Shown piece after piece: positions 44,767-53,470 of a DNA stretch of 64,000 bases. The translations under genes were made by a program, and so were the position numbers. The notes under the pieces were generated by a model. It searched no databases and had not been told where the DNA came from. It saw nothing but the letters and a program-made list of their open reading frames with translations. This DNA is from Clostridiales bacterium (lineage in GTDB: Bacteria; Bacillota; Clostridia; Oscillospirales; Acutalibacteraceae): NCBI GenBank assembly GCA_012840445.1, contig DULI01000010.1, positions 1-64,000 of the forward strand, written 5' to 3'. Within the stretch, counting starts at the first letter, position 1, and each line of letters starts with the position of its first letter.

Positions 44767-45909
44767 TTAGTCTAATATATAAACTTCAACATTTCGAACA
44801 CCGAAGTTAATACATTCCCCATGCGTATTAAAGTACAGGTCAACGATATAATTATTCTTTTTGGCGAATCCGCCGGTATCGGCAGCGATGGCGTAGCCAT
44901 ATATATAGCTGCCGTCAGCCGTTCGAATAAACAGTTTTGTCCCGTATGGTATTATTTTGGGGTTAACTGCTACATATCCCGGTCGGGGTTTTACACCTGT
45001 CGCGCATACAGAGCCCTCGCTGGCGGTATATGCGGTTGCTTTGCCTTTTAATAAAGTTTTGTACTTGACGGGTCTGCCAGTTGCGTCGAGCTCGATCGGC
45101 TTTTCAGGCACAAGGGTGGAAATGCATTTGATTTTGCTGCTGTCGGTAACGGCTTTTGGCGTGGAATCTGTTTTTGCAACCGTTTGTTTGGGCGTGTTTT
45201 GAGTAGTATTTTTGCTGCTATTGGAGGTTTTGGTGCCGATTATTGTTTTAGCGTTGACAGCAGGTTTTATTATAGTTTCCTCGACTTTATCGGTCTCGGC
45301 AATTTCGCCGTTGACCAGCTTTTTGCGGTAGGTAACAAGTTTTATGCCTGATTCGCCTTCGGCGTAATCCTTCTTTCCTTTTTCGAGCGAGGCGGAATAG
45401 ACCGTCTCGGTTTTGAATGGCACGGTTTCTTCAGTGGTTTCAAATATATAGTCTATTTTAATAACATCAATAAATGTCTGTCCGGTAAGCTTTTGATTAA
45501 TATCCATGTTAATTATATCGTCGTCATCTATAACTACACCGGCGGCTGACAGGGCGGTAGCAACCGTACCTTTCGTAAGGTTTACAGTTTTGCTTTCATC
45601 TCCAACAGTAATTGTAACCGGAAAAGCTCTTGCAAGATTAATAATTGTACCTTTTTGGTTTTTTTCAGTGGTGATTTCGTCGAATTCGGAATATTCAATG
45701 CCAGCGATTTTTAAAATCTCTGCCGGTTCGGTGCGGAAGGTCTTTATTTTATATATATTAGACCCGTCTACAATTGAAACGGTTTTAAGCGTGGAAAAAA
45801 GCGCCAGCAGGGAAATTACGCAAACTGTTAGAAGTGCTAATGCAGCATTTTTACGTCTTCGCAGATTCGGTAAATAGAATTTCGCCAAGATTTTTAACTT
45901 GTTAAACAT
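44767..45909 (-). CDS. YabE/RpfB-like protein with DUF348, G5 and 3D domains
   Basis: 380 residues from the ATG at 45909 with AAGGAGAT upstream. A short cytosolic N-terminus and one helix (about 22-42) lead to two ubiquitin-like DUF348 repeats (about 45-150), a G5 domain (about 155-235, ETVPFKTETVYSASLEKGKKDY), a Ser/Thr/Lys linker and a C-terminal 3D domain (about 290-380). The 3D domain keeps its catalytic Asp residues (KATAYTASEGSVCATG, IAADTGG, IVDLYFNT). It is a likely lytic transglycosylase acting on peptidoglycan, related to YabE and resuscitation-promoting factors. Confidence 0.92.
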   Translation of the reverse strand: MFNKLKILAKFYLPNLRRRKNAALALLTVCVISLLALFSTLKTVSIVDGSNIYKIKTFRTEPAEILKIAGIEYSEFDEITTEKNQKGTIINLARAFPVTITVGDESKTVNLTKGTVATALSAAGVVIDDDDIINMDINQKLTGQTFIDVIKIDYIFETTEETVPFKTETVYSASLEKGKKDYAEGESGIKLVTYRKKLVNGEIAETDKVEETIIKPAVNAKTIIGTKTSNSSKNTTQNTPKQTVAKTDSTPKAVTDSSKIKCISTLVPEKPIELDATGRPVKYKTLLKGKATAYTASEGSVCATGVKPRPGYVAVNPKIIPYGTKLFIRTADGSYIYGYAIAADTGGFAKKNNYIVDLYFNTHGECINFGVRNVEVYILD

Positions 45910-45978
45910 CTGATATCTCCTTTTTAATCCATGGGGCATAAATAGCCACAATGCCCATGATACATCTTGACTGGTAGG

Positions 45979-46007
45979 ATTATAGTTTTGTGGCGGTTTA
46001 ATGTCAA
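45979..46007 (-). promoter_or_regulatory. Consensus sigma-A promoter of the 3D-domain gene
   Basis: On the minus strand TTGACA (46007-46002) and TATAAT (45984-45979) are perfect and 17 bp apart. The leader is about 63 bases. Confidence 0.85.
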
Positions 46008-46273
46008 CTTTTTAAGCCGCTTTCCGCTTGTGGATTTTCTACAAAGTTTTTATGCCTTTCAGCTGAATTAACCGGGCTATATACGCCATAAAACGCACAT
46101 AAGATTCAAAGAACTACATATTTGTTGTGCAAAACGACGGGCAAACTTGAATAATATTCACAAAATTAGCCTTCGTTTTAATAGACCTTACGCCTGTTTC
46201 CTCATACTTTCACCCCAGAAATAGAAGATTTCACTATTATTATGCCCATAAAATGGATTCTTCAAACAAAAAA
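46008..46273. other. Intergenic stretch with no gene seen
   Basis: About 266 bases between the promoter of the 3D-domain gene and the terminator of the M23 gene. I see no ORF with a Shine-Dalgarno, no structured RNA signature and no repeat. Confidence 0.5.
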
Positions 46274-46308
46274 TAGAAAAACAGCAAGACAGTAGTCTTA
46301 CTGTTGCT
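46274..46308 (-). terminator. Terminator overlapping the 3' end of the M23 gene
   Basis: CAGCAA/TTGCTG and ACAGTA/TACTGT form a stem with one bulge, followed on the minus strand by TTTTTCTATTTTTT. The last codons (Gln-Gln-Gln) and the stop lie inside the 5' arm. Confidence 0.75.
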
Positions 46309-47356
46309 GGTTCAAGATTGCTTCAACCTCGGGTATTTTTATGTCATACACGCGGTTGTAATCTTTGGTGTTCGGGTTTTTTACCACCTCGGACTTATTT
46401 TTGCTTAATAATTTTACAATATTATAAACATCAATCCAGATTTCATTGTTGCTTTCTTTCTGGGACTCGTCGAAGACTAGCTGCATGCCAAAATGCAGAT
46501 GGTGCTGCTTAATGTTGTTTGTGTTTTCTTTTGTGCTGTAACCCGTTCTGCCAAGATAACCTATTACATCGCCCGCTTTAACTATCGAGCCTTCCTTAAG
46601 GTCTTTATGATAGGGGAAGTTTTGCCTTAAGTGGGCATAGTAATAGTATCGTTTTCTATCAAGGCTTCTAATACCAATGCGCCATCCGCCATACTGGTTC
46701 CAGCCAAGCGCCTCGACAATTCCCGATTCTACTGCTATGATCGGAGTGCCCACGCTGCCCATGAGGTCGTTGCCCAGGTGTTTGCGTGTAAAGCCGTAAT
46801 CCCTTTTGTTGCCAAAATCGTCGTAATGGGAAAAGTAATAGTTCTTTGCAATGGGGCAGAAGGCCTTAAGGCCATACTTTTTAATCCATTTTTTGCCCGT
46901 TTCGCTGGCCTCGTCTTTTACCTCGATTTCAAACTCTCCTAAAAACCCGGAAAGCACAGCACTGTATGCCTCAAGGTAGTATGGATAGTACTTAAGGTCT
47001 TTTGTCAGTTCCTCCATGGTTTTGCCTTCCTTTAGCTGTTTTGCAAGATTATCAAGCTGAGAGGTTTTAAACCTTTTAAAGTTCCCGCCGTTTTTGGCAG
47101 CGCAATATGCCAACATTTCAATCCAGTCGAGTTTTACCTCTTTGCCGTAAGACTCGATATCAAGCTTCATGGCCTTTTCAAGCGCTTCGTATGAAACATT
47201 AAAATCCACCCATTGGATTATACCGTCTTTATAAAGTGAAGAACCGGCGGCGAAGACCAGATTGTGAATGGCAATACTGCTTATTACAAGGCTTATACAC
47301 AGCACGATAATTATTAGGGACAACAGCATTTTGCGCCTGCCTATTATTACATACAT
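46298..47356 (-). CDS. M23 family zinc metallopeptidase, membrane-anchored
   Basis: About 352 residues from the ATG at 47356. One N-terminal hydrophobic segment (about 12-34) is followed by a helical part of about 130 residues with Leu/Lys/Glu heptads. The M23 (LytM-like) domain follows at about 190-315: KHLGNDLMG (His and Asp zinc ligands) and HHLHFGMQL (His-x-His). All zinc ligands are present, so it may be an active peptidoglycan endopeptidase. SpoIIQ-type M23 proteins share the anchored layout, but nothing else ties it to sporulation. It is monocistronic. Confidence 0.9.
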   Translation of the reverse strand: MYVIIGRRKMLLSLIIIVLCISLVISSIAIHNLVFAAGSSLYKDGIIQWVDFNVSYEALEKAMKLDIESYGKEVKLDWIEMLAYCAAKNGGNFKRFKTSQLDNLAKQLKEGKTMEELTKDLKYYPYYLEAYSAVLSGFLGEFEIEVKDEASETGKKWIKKYGLKAFCPIAKNYYFSHYDDFGNKRDYGFTRKHLGNDLMGSVGTPIIAVESGIVEALGWNQYGGWRIGIRSLDRKRYYYYAHLRQNFPYHKDLKEGSIVKAGDVIGYLGRTGYSTKENTNNIKQHHLHFGMQLVFDESQKESNNEIWIDVYNIVKLLSKNKSEVVKNPNTKDYNRVYDIKIPEVEAILNQQQ

Positions 47357-47526
47357 ATGCAACACCCCGGTTTTTGTAGCTAAATGCAATCTCATTTACT
47401 ATATATGTCGTATAATGATTTTAAATACTAAAAACACTATCAATATTTAACCGATGTGTTTTGTTTTTGGTACTGGCGATGTTGTATGTGATATATAAAT
47501 AATTGTATTTTAAATATATAATTAAA

Positions 47527-47568
47527 TAAAAAAGACTGCTGTAAACAAAATTACAGCAGTCTTTTTTT
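47527..47568 (-). terminator. Terminator of the Ku-LigD unit
   Basis: aaagactgctgtaa / ttacagcagtcttt is a perfect hairpin with T-runs on both strands. It is the first terminator after ligD on the minus strand and lies 47 bases after the small ORF. Confidence 0.85.
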
Positions 47569-47614
47569 GACCCGACTTGGAAATATTAAAAACCTTTGTT
47601 GCTATATCTGGACT

Positions 47615-47746
47615 CTACCGCAAGATTTCTTTAACAATCTTATGTGCCAGTTTTGCGGCGCCTTTCCCACATGTGTCGCACACAAGGTAACCTGGCTTTC
47701 TCGGTGTTCGGCAGCCCACCCCTCCCAAGGCTTGGCGCCTTTTCAA
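47615..47746 (-). CDS. Possible 43-residue protein in the Ku-LigD operon
   Basis: A short frame with TTG start at 47746, 8 bases after GAGG and 14 bases downstream of the ligD stop. It encodes about 43 residues that are basic, with three cysteines, including CDTCGKG, and a helical end (AAKLAHKIVKEILR). The ligD stop and this start are close enough for translational coupling, and a terminator follows. I recognise no family. It may be a real small gene or a chance ORF. Confidence 0.35.
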   Translation of the reverse strand: MKRRQALGGVGCRTPRKPGYLVCDTCGKGAAKLAHKIVKEILR

Positions 47747-47760
47747 CCTGTAAACCTCAT

Positions 47761-50202
47761 TTATTTTGATGGATTGAGTCGTTGTTCATTTTCAAAAAAG
47801 CCCTTCCAGGGATCTTCTTTGTCAAGCCGTATTAATGCGGTTTGCATATCAATTCCGTCTGGTGCAATTGTATCAAGTTCCTCCCAGGAAATTGGCATGG
47901 ACACTCGCGCCCCTTCCCTTGCCCTTAAGGAATAGGGGGCAATGCTCGTGGCACCCCTGCCGTTTCGAATCCAATCAATAAAAATCTTGTTTGTACGCTT
48001 GGCCTTTCTCGAATTGCTGGTATAACGGTCCGGCCACTTGTGCTCCATTACTTCGGCAATCCGCCTTGCAAAATCGTAAAACACTTCCCAGGAAGCGGCA
48101 GGTTTTAGAGGTACAACCACGTGGTATCCCTTGCCGCCACTGGTTTTAAGATAGGAATTTAGTGACAGCTCTGAAAGAATGCCCCTTAATTCCCGAACCC
48201 CTTGCCGCACTATATCAACGTCCATGCCCTCATCTGGGTCAAGGTCAAATACCATCATATCCGGTTTCTCAAGCTGGTCCACACGGCTTCCCCAAATGTG
48301 AAACTCCAAGGTTCCCATCTGGGCTTCAGATATAAGCCCCAGTTCATTTTCGATGTAAAAGTAATCCTCAACAGTTCCGCCGTCGGAGGGGACAGGTGTA
48401 GCAACCACACCTTCGCCCGGGGTGGCGGGGTGTTTTTTATAAAAGCAGGTTTGTGTTATTCCCTTTGGGCAGCGCACAACGCTCAAAATCCTGTGGCTTA
48501 CATATGGCAGCATGCGGGGCGCAATTTTAGCATAGTAGCTCACAACATCCGCCTTTGTGATTTTGGGGTTGTCAAATATTATCTTGTCAGGGTTTGTTAT
48601 TTTGATTCCTTTAATAACAATACTTCCGTTGGTTCCCATAGCACTTTCAGCTTCCTCGTACATTGGAATTACCTCATTTTTGGGCTTTTCAAGTTGGATT
48701 TCTTTTGGACTTTTGTCTGTGCGCAGCCCCTTAAAACTTGCTTGTCTTAACAGGTTGTCTTTAGTCCATTCGCTAAATCTAATTTCTGCAACTGTATTAG
48801 GCTGAAGCCAAATTATTTTTTCATTTGTGCGCCGGCTTGGAGGATTTTTAAAAGGGGAGGAGGCTTGTTTTATATGCTCAAACTGGGCCAAAAGATCCTT
48901 AGTAACCGCCTGGCTGAATCCTGTTCCGGCCCGCCCAACATATACCAAATCCTCGTCATCATATGCGCCAAGTAAAAGCGAACTGATACCTCTTGCCTTT
49001 TTATCTGAAAGTGTAAAACCTCCGATGACAAATTCCTGCCGCTTTTCGCATTTTAGTTTAATCCAGTCTCCGTTTCGGGTTCCGCTGTATACAGAATCCG
49101 CTTTTTTGCCGATTATCCCTTCCATTCCGAGGCTGCATGCAGCCTTAAAGCACTCTTCCCCGTTGCCTTCAACATGCTTGCTGTAGTGCAGGTTGCCAGG
49201 AGCTGTTTGCATTAAGTTTTCAAGCGTTTTTTTCCTTTCTGAAAGTGTTTGTTGCCGTAGGTCCTTGCCGTCTAATGCCAGCAGGTCGAAGATTATATAA
49301 GTAAGTTTTTGGCCTTTTGGGTTTTTCATATAGTTTTGCAGCGCCTGAAAATCGGTTTTGCCTGATTGGTCTGTCACAACCATCTCGCCGTCCAGCACCA
49401 TTGACCTGCCGCCCGCCCAGTCAAGAAGGGCAGAGGCTATGCTGCTGAACCTGTCTGTATAATTATTGCCATTGCGGGTCACAAGCCGGACTGTATTACC
49501 CTCTATAAACGACACTATCCGGTACCCGTCGTATTTAAGCTCGAACAGCCATCCCTCGCCGTCGGGAATGGTATTCACCAGCTTTGCAAGCTGTACATCT
49601 ACTTTATCAAACGGGTTTTTTACGATCTTTTCATCCTCACCCTTTTCAATCTCTTGCATAGTACGGCCTGTACGAATACTTGTGTTATATTTAGAGATTC
49701 CATTGTCGTCCTTTGAATATTTGTCCTTCTCTTTAATTAATAACCAGTTTTCTCTTTGATCGCCTTCTTTGGTATTAATTTTAACCAAAGCCCAACCGCC
49801 TTTAAGCCTACGGCCATTTAGTATAAATTTAAGCGAGCCTTCTTTTAGACCCGTCTCCACATCCACAAGGGGTTCCCAGGTGCCCTCGTCCCAAAGCATG
49901 ACCGTCCCGCCGCCGTACTCGCCTTTGGGGATTGTCCCTTCAAAGTTTCTGTATTCTAATGGGTGATCTTCCACCCTTACTGCCAATCGCTTGTCACGCG
50001 GATTAAAGGACGGCCCCTTTGGAACTGCCCAGCTTAAAAGGGTTCCGTCCCATTCAAGGCGAAGGTCATAGTGGTCGTTCCGCGCCATATGGTGCTGTAC
50101 GGCAAACCTAAGAGTATCTTTTGTTTCTTCTGTTTTTCCCTGCGGCTCAAATGTCCTGTCAAAATCCCTTTTTAGGTTGTACTCATAAAGCTTTTTGGTC
50201 AT
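47761..50202 (-). CDS. ligD: Multifunctional ATP-dependent DNA ligase LigD (NHEJ)
   Basis: 813 residues in the order phosphoesterase, ligase, polymerase. The 3'-phosphoesterase (about 30-165) has HMARNDHYDLRLEWDG and PKGEYGGGTVMLWDEG. The ligase domain (about 205-520) has the nucleotidyl Lys in FELKYDGYRI (about 221). The primase-like polymerase (about 540-800) has FDLDPDEGMD and YLKTSGGKGYHVVVPL. Together with Ku it repairs double-strand breaks by end joining, typically useful in spores or stationary cells with one chromosome copy. It is 3 bases after ku. Confidence 0.97.
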   Translation of the reverse strand: MTKKLYEYNLKRDFDRTFEPQGKTEETKDTLRFAVQHHMARNDHYDLRLEWDGTLLSWAVPKGPSFNPRDKRLAVRVEDHPLEYRNFEGTIPKGEYGGGTVMLWDEGTWEPLVDVETGLKEGSLKFILNGRRLKGGWALVKINTKEGDQRENWLLIKEKDKYSKDDNGISKYNTSIRTGRTMQEIEKGEDEKIVKNPFDKVDVQLAKLVNTIPDGEGWLFELKYDGYRIVSFIEGNTVRLVTRNGNNYTDRFSSIASALLDWAGGRSMVLDGEMVVTDQSGKTDFQALQNYMKNPKGQKLTYIIFDLLALDGKDLRQQTLSERKKTLENLMQTAPGNLHYSKHVEGNGEECFKAACSLGMEGIIGKKADSVYSGTRNGDWIKLKCEKRQEFVIGGFTLSDKKARGISSLLLGAYDDEDLVYVGRAGTGFSQAVTKDLLAQFEHIKQASSPFKNPPSRRTNEKIIWLQPNTVAEIRFSEWTKDNLLRQASFKGLRTDKSPKEIQLEKPKNEVIPMYEEAESAMGTNGSIVIKGIKITNPDKIIFDNPKITKADVVSYYAKIAPRMLPYVSHRILSVVRCPKGITQTCFYKKHPATPGEGVVATPVPSDGGTVEDYFYIENELGLISEAQMGTLEFHIWGSRVDQLEKPDMMVFDLDPDEGMDVDIVRQGVRELRGILSELSLNSYLKTSGGKGYHVVVPLKPAASWEVFYDFARRIAEVMEHKWPDRYTSNSRKAKRTNKIFIDWIRNGRGATSIAPYSLRAREGARVSMPISWEELDTIAPDGIDMQTALIRLDKEDPWKGFFENEQRLNPSK

Positions 50203-50205
50203 GTG

Positions 50206-50979
50206 TTAAGCCGTTCCTTTTTCCTTTTTTGCCTTTTCTACGCTGACCTTAAGCGCTTCCATAAGATCAATGACCTTTCCGGGGCTTTCGGGCTCCGCTG
50301 CGACAATCTCTCTGCCGGCAATTTTGCTTTCAATTAGCTCGCGCAGCTTGTGCTGGTATTCGTCTTTGTATTTTGAAGGGTCGAACGGCGTATCCATAGA
50401 ATTAATCAGCACCTTGGCCATATTAAGCTCAGCTTCAGACACCTGTGGCCTTGTGTACTGCCGTTGCAGCTCTTTGACTTCGTCGGCGTAAAACATGGTC
50501 GAAATAAGAATTCCGTCTTCCCGAGGGATAATGGCCATCAGCGTGTCCCTTGTACCCATAACGGTTTTGCCGATGGCAATCTTTTGTTCGGACATAAGGG
50601 CCTGGCGCAGCAGCTCAAATGCTTTCTCTCCGCCCGCCTCGGGCACTGCCTGATATGTCCGATCATAGTAAACGGGAGATATCTGGTTAAGCTGTGCAAA
50701 ATGAAGTATTTGAATAGACTTTTCCTTTTCTGTTTTAATTTTTTCTATTTCTTCGTCGGTGATGATGACATATTTGTCCTTGTCGTATTCAAATCCTCTG
50801 ACAATATCTTCGGGTTTGATTTCTTTTCCGCAGTGTGCGCAGGTCTTTTTATAGCGAATGCGGCTGTTGTCCTCTTTGTGCAGCTGATTAAAATGAATGT
50901 CGTTGTCCTGTACGGCAGTGTACATTGCAATTGGAATGGCAACCATGCCGAAAGTTATTACCGATTTACGGGATACCAT
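50206..50979 (-). CDS. ku: DNA end-binding protein Ku
   Basis: 257 residues of the bacterial Ku core: SVITFGMVAIPIAMYTAV, KKTCAHCGKEI (zinc-like Cys pair) and GFEYDKDKYVIITDEEIEKI. It forms a ring dimer on broken ends and recruits LigD. It is the first gene of the unit; the C-terminal tail is Lys-rich. Confidence 0.97.
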   Translation of the reverse strand: MVSRKSVITFGMVAIPIAMYTAVQDNDIHFNQLHKEDNSRIRYKKTCAHCGKEIKPEDIVRGFEYDKDKYVIITDEEIEKIKTEKEKSIQILHFAQLNQISPVYYDRTYQAVPEAGGEKAFELLRQALMSEQKIAIGKTVMGTRDTLMAIIPREDGILISTMFYADEVKELQRQYTRPQVSEAELNMAKVLINSMDTPFDPSKYKDEYQHKLRELIESKIAGREIVAAEPESPGKVIDLMEALKVSVEKAKKEKGTA

Positions 50980-51210
50980 ATATAATCTACCTCCAGGGTT
51001 AGTGTTTCCTGTAGGTTTGTTAAGTATGTGTAACCCTACGGATTCAGAAATTTGCAGTCAAAAATAGTACAAATGCCACAAAAATAGCGCTTATTATGCA
51101 AAAATTTACATATTTTTAAAGTGCCCCGCATTATCTTAAAGGTATTTTTGGTTGTTTTCTTAAGGCTACCCAATAAAACGTAATATACTCAATGTTTATT
51201 TTAAACCTAA

Positions 51211-51239
51211 AAAGCAGCAGGTTGCAAAACCTGCTGCTT
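51211..51239 (-). terminator. Terminator of the two-component operon
   Basis: aagcagcaggtt / aacctgctgctt is a perfect 12-bp hairpin that includes the stop codon of the histidine kinase gene, followed on the minus strand by TTTTTAGG. Confidence 0.85.
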
Positions 51240-52632
51240 AAATTTTGTTTTTAGGCAATATCACTTCAAAACTACTGCCACTGTCAACCTTGCTTTTAAC
51301 AGAGATTTTCCCGCCGTGCCCCTCGACAATAGATTTTACTATTGACAGCCCAAGGCCTGACCCGCCGGTGTTCCGATTGCGGGATTTGTCCGCCCGGTAA
51401 AACCGTTCAAATATAAAGGGAAGCTCATTTTCGTGAATACCAATGCCGTTATCCGTAACGTTGAACCCTACAGAATCATTTGTTTCAAAAATATTGATGT
51501 CTATTCTGCCGCCTTCCTTGGAGTACTTTACGGCGTTGGATATGAGGTTTATCGCCACCTGGCTGATTCTGTCCACATCCGCAAGTATTTCGGAACAATT
51601 GCCGTTTATTGATATAGCAAGATTTTTTTCTTTTAGAGCCACATCAAATTTTTTGGCGGCGCTGTGTATAATGTCCGCAAGGTTAATTTCAGACTTGTGA
51701 AGTTCTAAATTTTCGCTGTCTAAGTTATGGAGTTTTTCAAGGTCGCTGACCAGGCTGCCTATACGCTTTATTTCGTCGTTGCAGCTTGCAAGCCTTTCTT
51801 TTGTGGGTTCCCATACGCCGTCAATCATGGCTTCAATGTGAGACTGCAATATGGCAATGGGTGTTCTAAGCTCGTGGGAAACATCTTCGGTAAGCTGCTT
51901 GCGCAAAGCTTCCTGATTTTCCAAAGAAAAAGCCAGGTGGTTAATGGATTTTATAAGTATATCAATTTCCTTGGTCTTAGTCTTCTCGTTAATTCTTTCG
52001 TTGTAGTTTCCGCCTGCAATCTTTTTCGTGACATCGACAGTTTTCAAAATTGGCTGGCTAATCCTTTTTGCTAAAATTATTCCGAATAATACAGACAAGA
52101 GAAGCGAGAAAACGCCAATTAATATTAAAACTATATTTAGGGCATCAAGAAATTTAAAATCGTTTTCGCTTAAAAAATATGGCCCAAAATAGCTGATGTC
52201 TACATAACCTAAAGTTTCATTGCCGTCTGTAAGCTGGAATGTTTTTGAGGTAAATTCCCCATTCACCAATGGTTGTTTTTCTTCCATCCGTTTTGAAATA
52301 TCATGTATAACCTGGGCACAAAGGCTCATATCGTGTTTTTGTGCATCCCAGATAGGGTTGTTTTCAACATCGTAAACTTTAATGATGTATCCCTCATAGA
52401 GTGCCGACATGCCTATTGAATGGATAAGGTCTACATTCCATGTGCCTGTGTTTTTGTTGTATTGCTGGCTTAACAGGGACACGATTTCATTCTTTTTAAG
52501 TTCCTGCTGCCTTAAAATATAATTGTTAAACTGCTTTTCAATGAAAACATTTGCTAAAAAACTAATAAGTGCCACTGTAATCAAAACTACCATGGCTATG
52601 GCAAAGGACAGCTTGGTCTTTAAACTGTACAT
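51238..52632 (-). CDS. Sensor histidine kinase
   Basis: About 464 residues from the ATG at 52632. Two transmembrane helices (about 8-30 and 165-190) flank an extracytoplasmic sensor of about 130 residues, followed by HAMP (about 190-240), the H-box DVSHELRTPIAIL with the phospho-His near 249, and the ATPase boxes QVAINLISNAVKYS, VTDNGIGI and GGSGLGLSIVKSI. It probably signals to the response regulator whose gene ends 1 base before. The stimulus may be copper or another metal, by neighbourhood with the HMA protein; this is inference. Confidence 0.93.
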   Translation of the reverse strand: MYSLKTKLSFAIAMVVLITVALISFLANVFIEKQFNNYILRQQELKKNEIVSLLSQQYNKNTGTWNVDLIHSIGMSALYEGYIIKVYDVENNPIWDAQKHDMSLCAQVIHDISKRMEEKQPLVNGEFTSKTFQLTDGNETLGYVDISYFGPYFLSENDFKFLDALNIVLILIGVFSLLLSVLFGIILAKRISQPILKTVDVTKKIAGGNYNERINEKTKTKEIDILIKSINHLAFSLENQEALRKQLTEDVSHELRTPIAILQSHIEAMIDGVWEPTKERLASCNDEIKRIGSLVSDLEKLHNLDSENLELHKSEINLADIIHSAAKKFDVALKEKNLAISINGNCSEILADVDRISQVAINLISNAVKYSKEGGRIDINIFETNDSVGFNVTDNGIGIHENELPFIFERFYRADKSRNRNTGGSGLGLSIVKSIVEGHGGKISVKSKVDSGSSFEVILPKNKI

Positions 52633-52633
52633 A

Positions 52634-53335
52634 TTATTTGCCCCCGAATTTATACCCAACCCCGTGAACCGTAAGCAAATATACCGGGTTTTTAGGGTCT
52701 GTTTCTATTTTCTGGCGAATATTCTTAATATGGCTGTCGATAGCCCTGTCATAGCCTTCAAAATCGCTTCCCAGGGCTATATTGATCAATTCTTCGCGGG
52801 TGAACACCTTGTTGGGATATTTTACAAGGGCTTTTAATATTTTAAATTCATTTGGCGTAAGTTTTACATCCAAATTGTTTTTCCTGACCGACCGGCTTTC
52901 AAAATCGATTTCAAGTTCGCCGTTGTTGAATGAGCATTTGTTAAACAGCAGGTCGTTGCTTGACCTGCGCAAAACCGCCTCAATCCTGGCGTGCAGGGCT
53001 TTAAGGCTAAAAGGTTTTGTAATATAATCGTCCGCACCGATTCCGAGGCCTTCTATTATGTCAGCCTCATCGGCCTTAGCGGTAAGCATTATTATCGGGA
53101 CCCTTGATTTTTTCCTTATTGTCTTGCAAATCTCCTCACCCGACATACCAGGCAACATCAAATCCAGTATGATTAGCGAGATTTGTTCATTGTTGAATAT
53201 TTCCAAAGCCTGGTCGGCGTTTTCCGCGGTGAAAACAATAAATCCTTTGCTTTTGAGAAACGCCTTTATTACTTCGAGTATTTTAACCTCATCGTCAACC
53301 GCAAGTATTTTCGGGGCTTGCTCATTCACATTCAT
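52634..53335 (-). CDS. OmpR-family response regulator
   Basis: 233 residues from the ATG at 53335. Receiver domain: KILAVDDEVKIL, phospho-acceptor in LIILDLMLPGMSG (about residue 54) and the Lys in YITKPFS. Winged helix: KLTPNEFKILKALVKYPNKVFTREEL, then RAIDSHIKNIRQKI. The kinase gene begins one base downstream of its stop. The leader contains a hairpin with a T-run (53349-53402), which could attenuate expression. Confidence 0.95.
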   Translation of the reverse strand: MNVNEQAPKILAVDDEVKILEVIKAFLKSKGFIVFTAENADQALEIFNNEQISLIILDLMLPGMSGEEICKTIRKKSRVPIIMLTAKADEADIIEGLGIGADDYITKPFSLKALHARIEAVLRRSSNDLLFNKCSFNNGELEIDFESRSVRKNNLDVKLTPNEFKILKALVKYPNKVFTREELINIALGSDFEGYDRAIDSHIKNIRQKIETDPKNPVYLLTVHGVGYKFGGK

Positions 53336-53348
53336 CACCCGCCTTATA

Positions 53349-53402
53349 TAAAAAGGGAGCGCACAAACCCATGAAACAGGGATTTTGTACGCACCCTTTT
53401 TT
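53349..53402 (-). terminator. Leader hairpin/terminator before the response regulator
   Basis: On the minus strand AAAAGGG...GCG...ACAAA pairs with TTTGT...CGC...CCCTTTT across a 16-base loop and is followed by TTTTTATAT. It begins within a few bases of the predicted transcription start. It may end transcription from upstream genes or attenuate the two-component genes. Confidence 0.6.
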
Positions 53403-53405
53403 AAA

Positions 53406-53435
53406 ATTATATCACACCGCATCCCTGTTTTTCAA
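53406..53435 (-). promoter_or_regulatory. Possible promoter of the two-component genes
   Basis: On the minus strand TTGAAA (53435-53430) and TATAAT (53411-53406) have an 18-bp spacer. A 10-bp inverted repeat, AAACAGGGAT/ATCCCTGTTT (53374-53383 and 53421-53430), flanks the -10 region and could be an operator. Confidence 0.5.
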
Positions 53436-53470
53436 TCTCTTTGACGAAAGCCCTTTTAACCAGTCAAAAT

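Noticed and set aside
47761..50979. Ku and LigD as a foreign defence or phage module
   Set aside because: No phage or integrase genes around; base composition and layout fit the neighbours. It is a standard bacterial end-joining pair.
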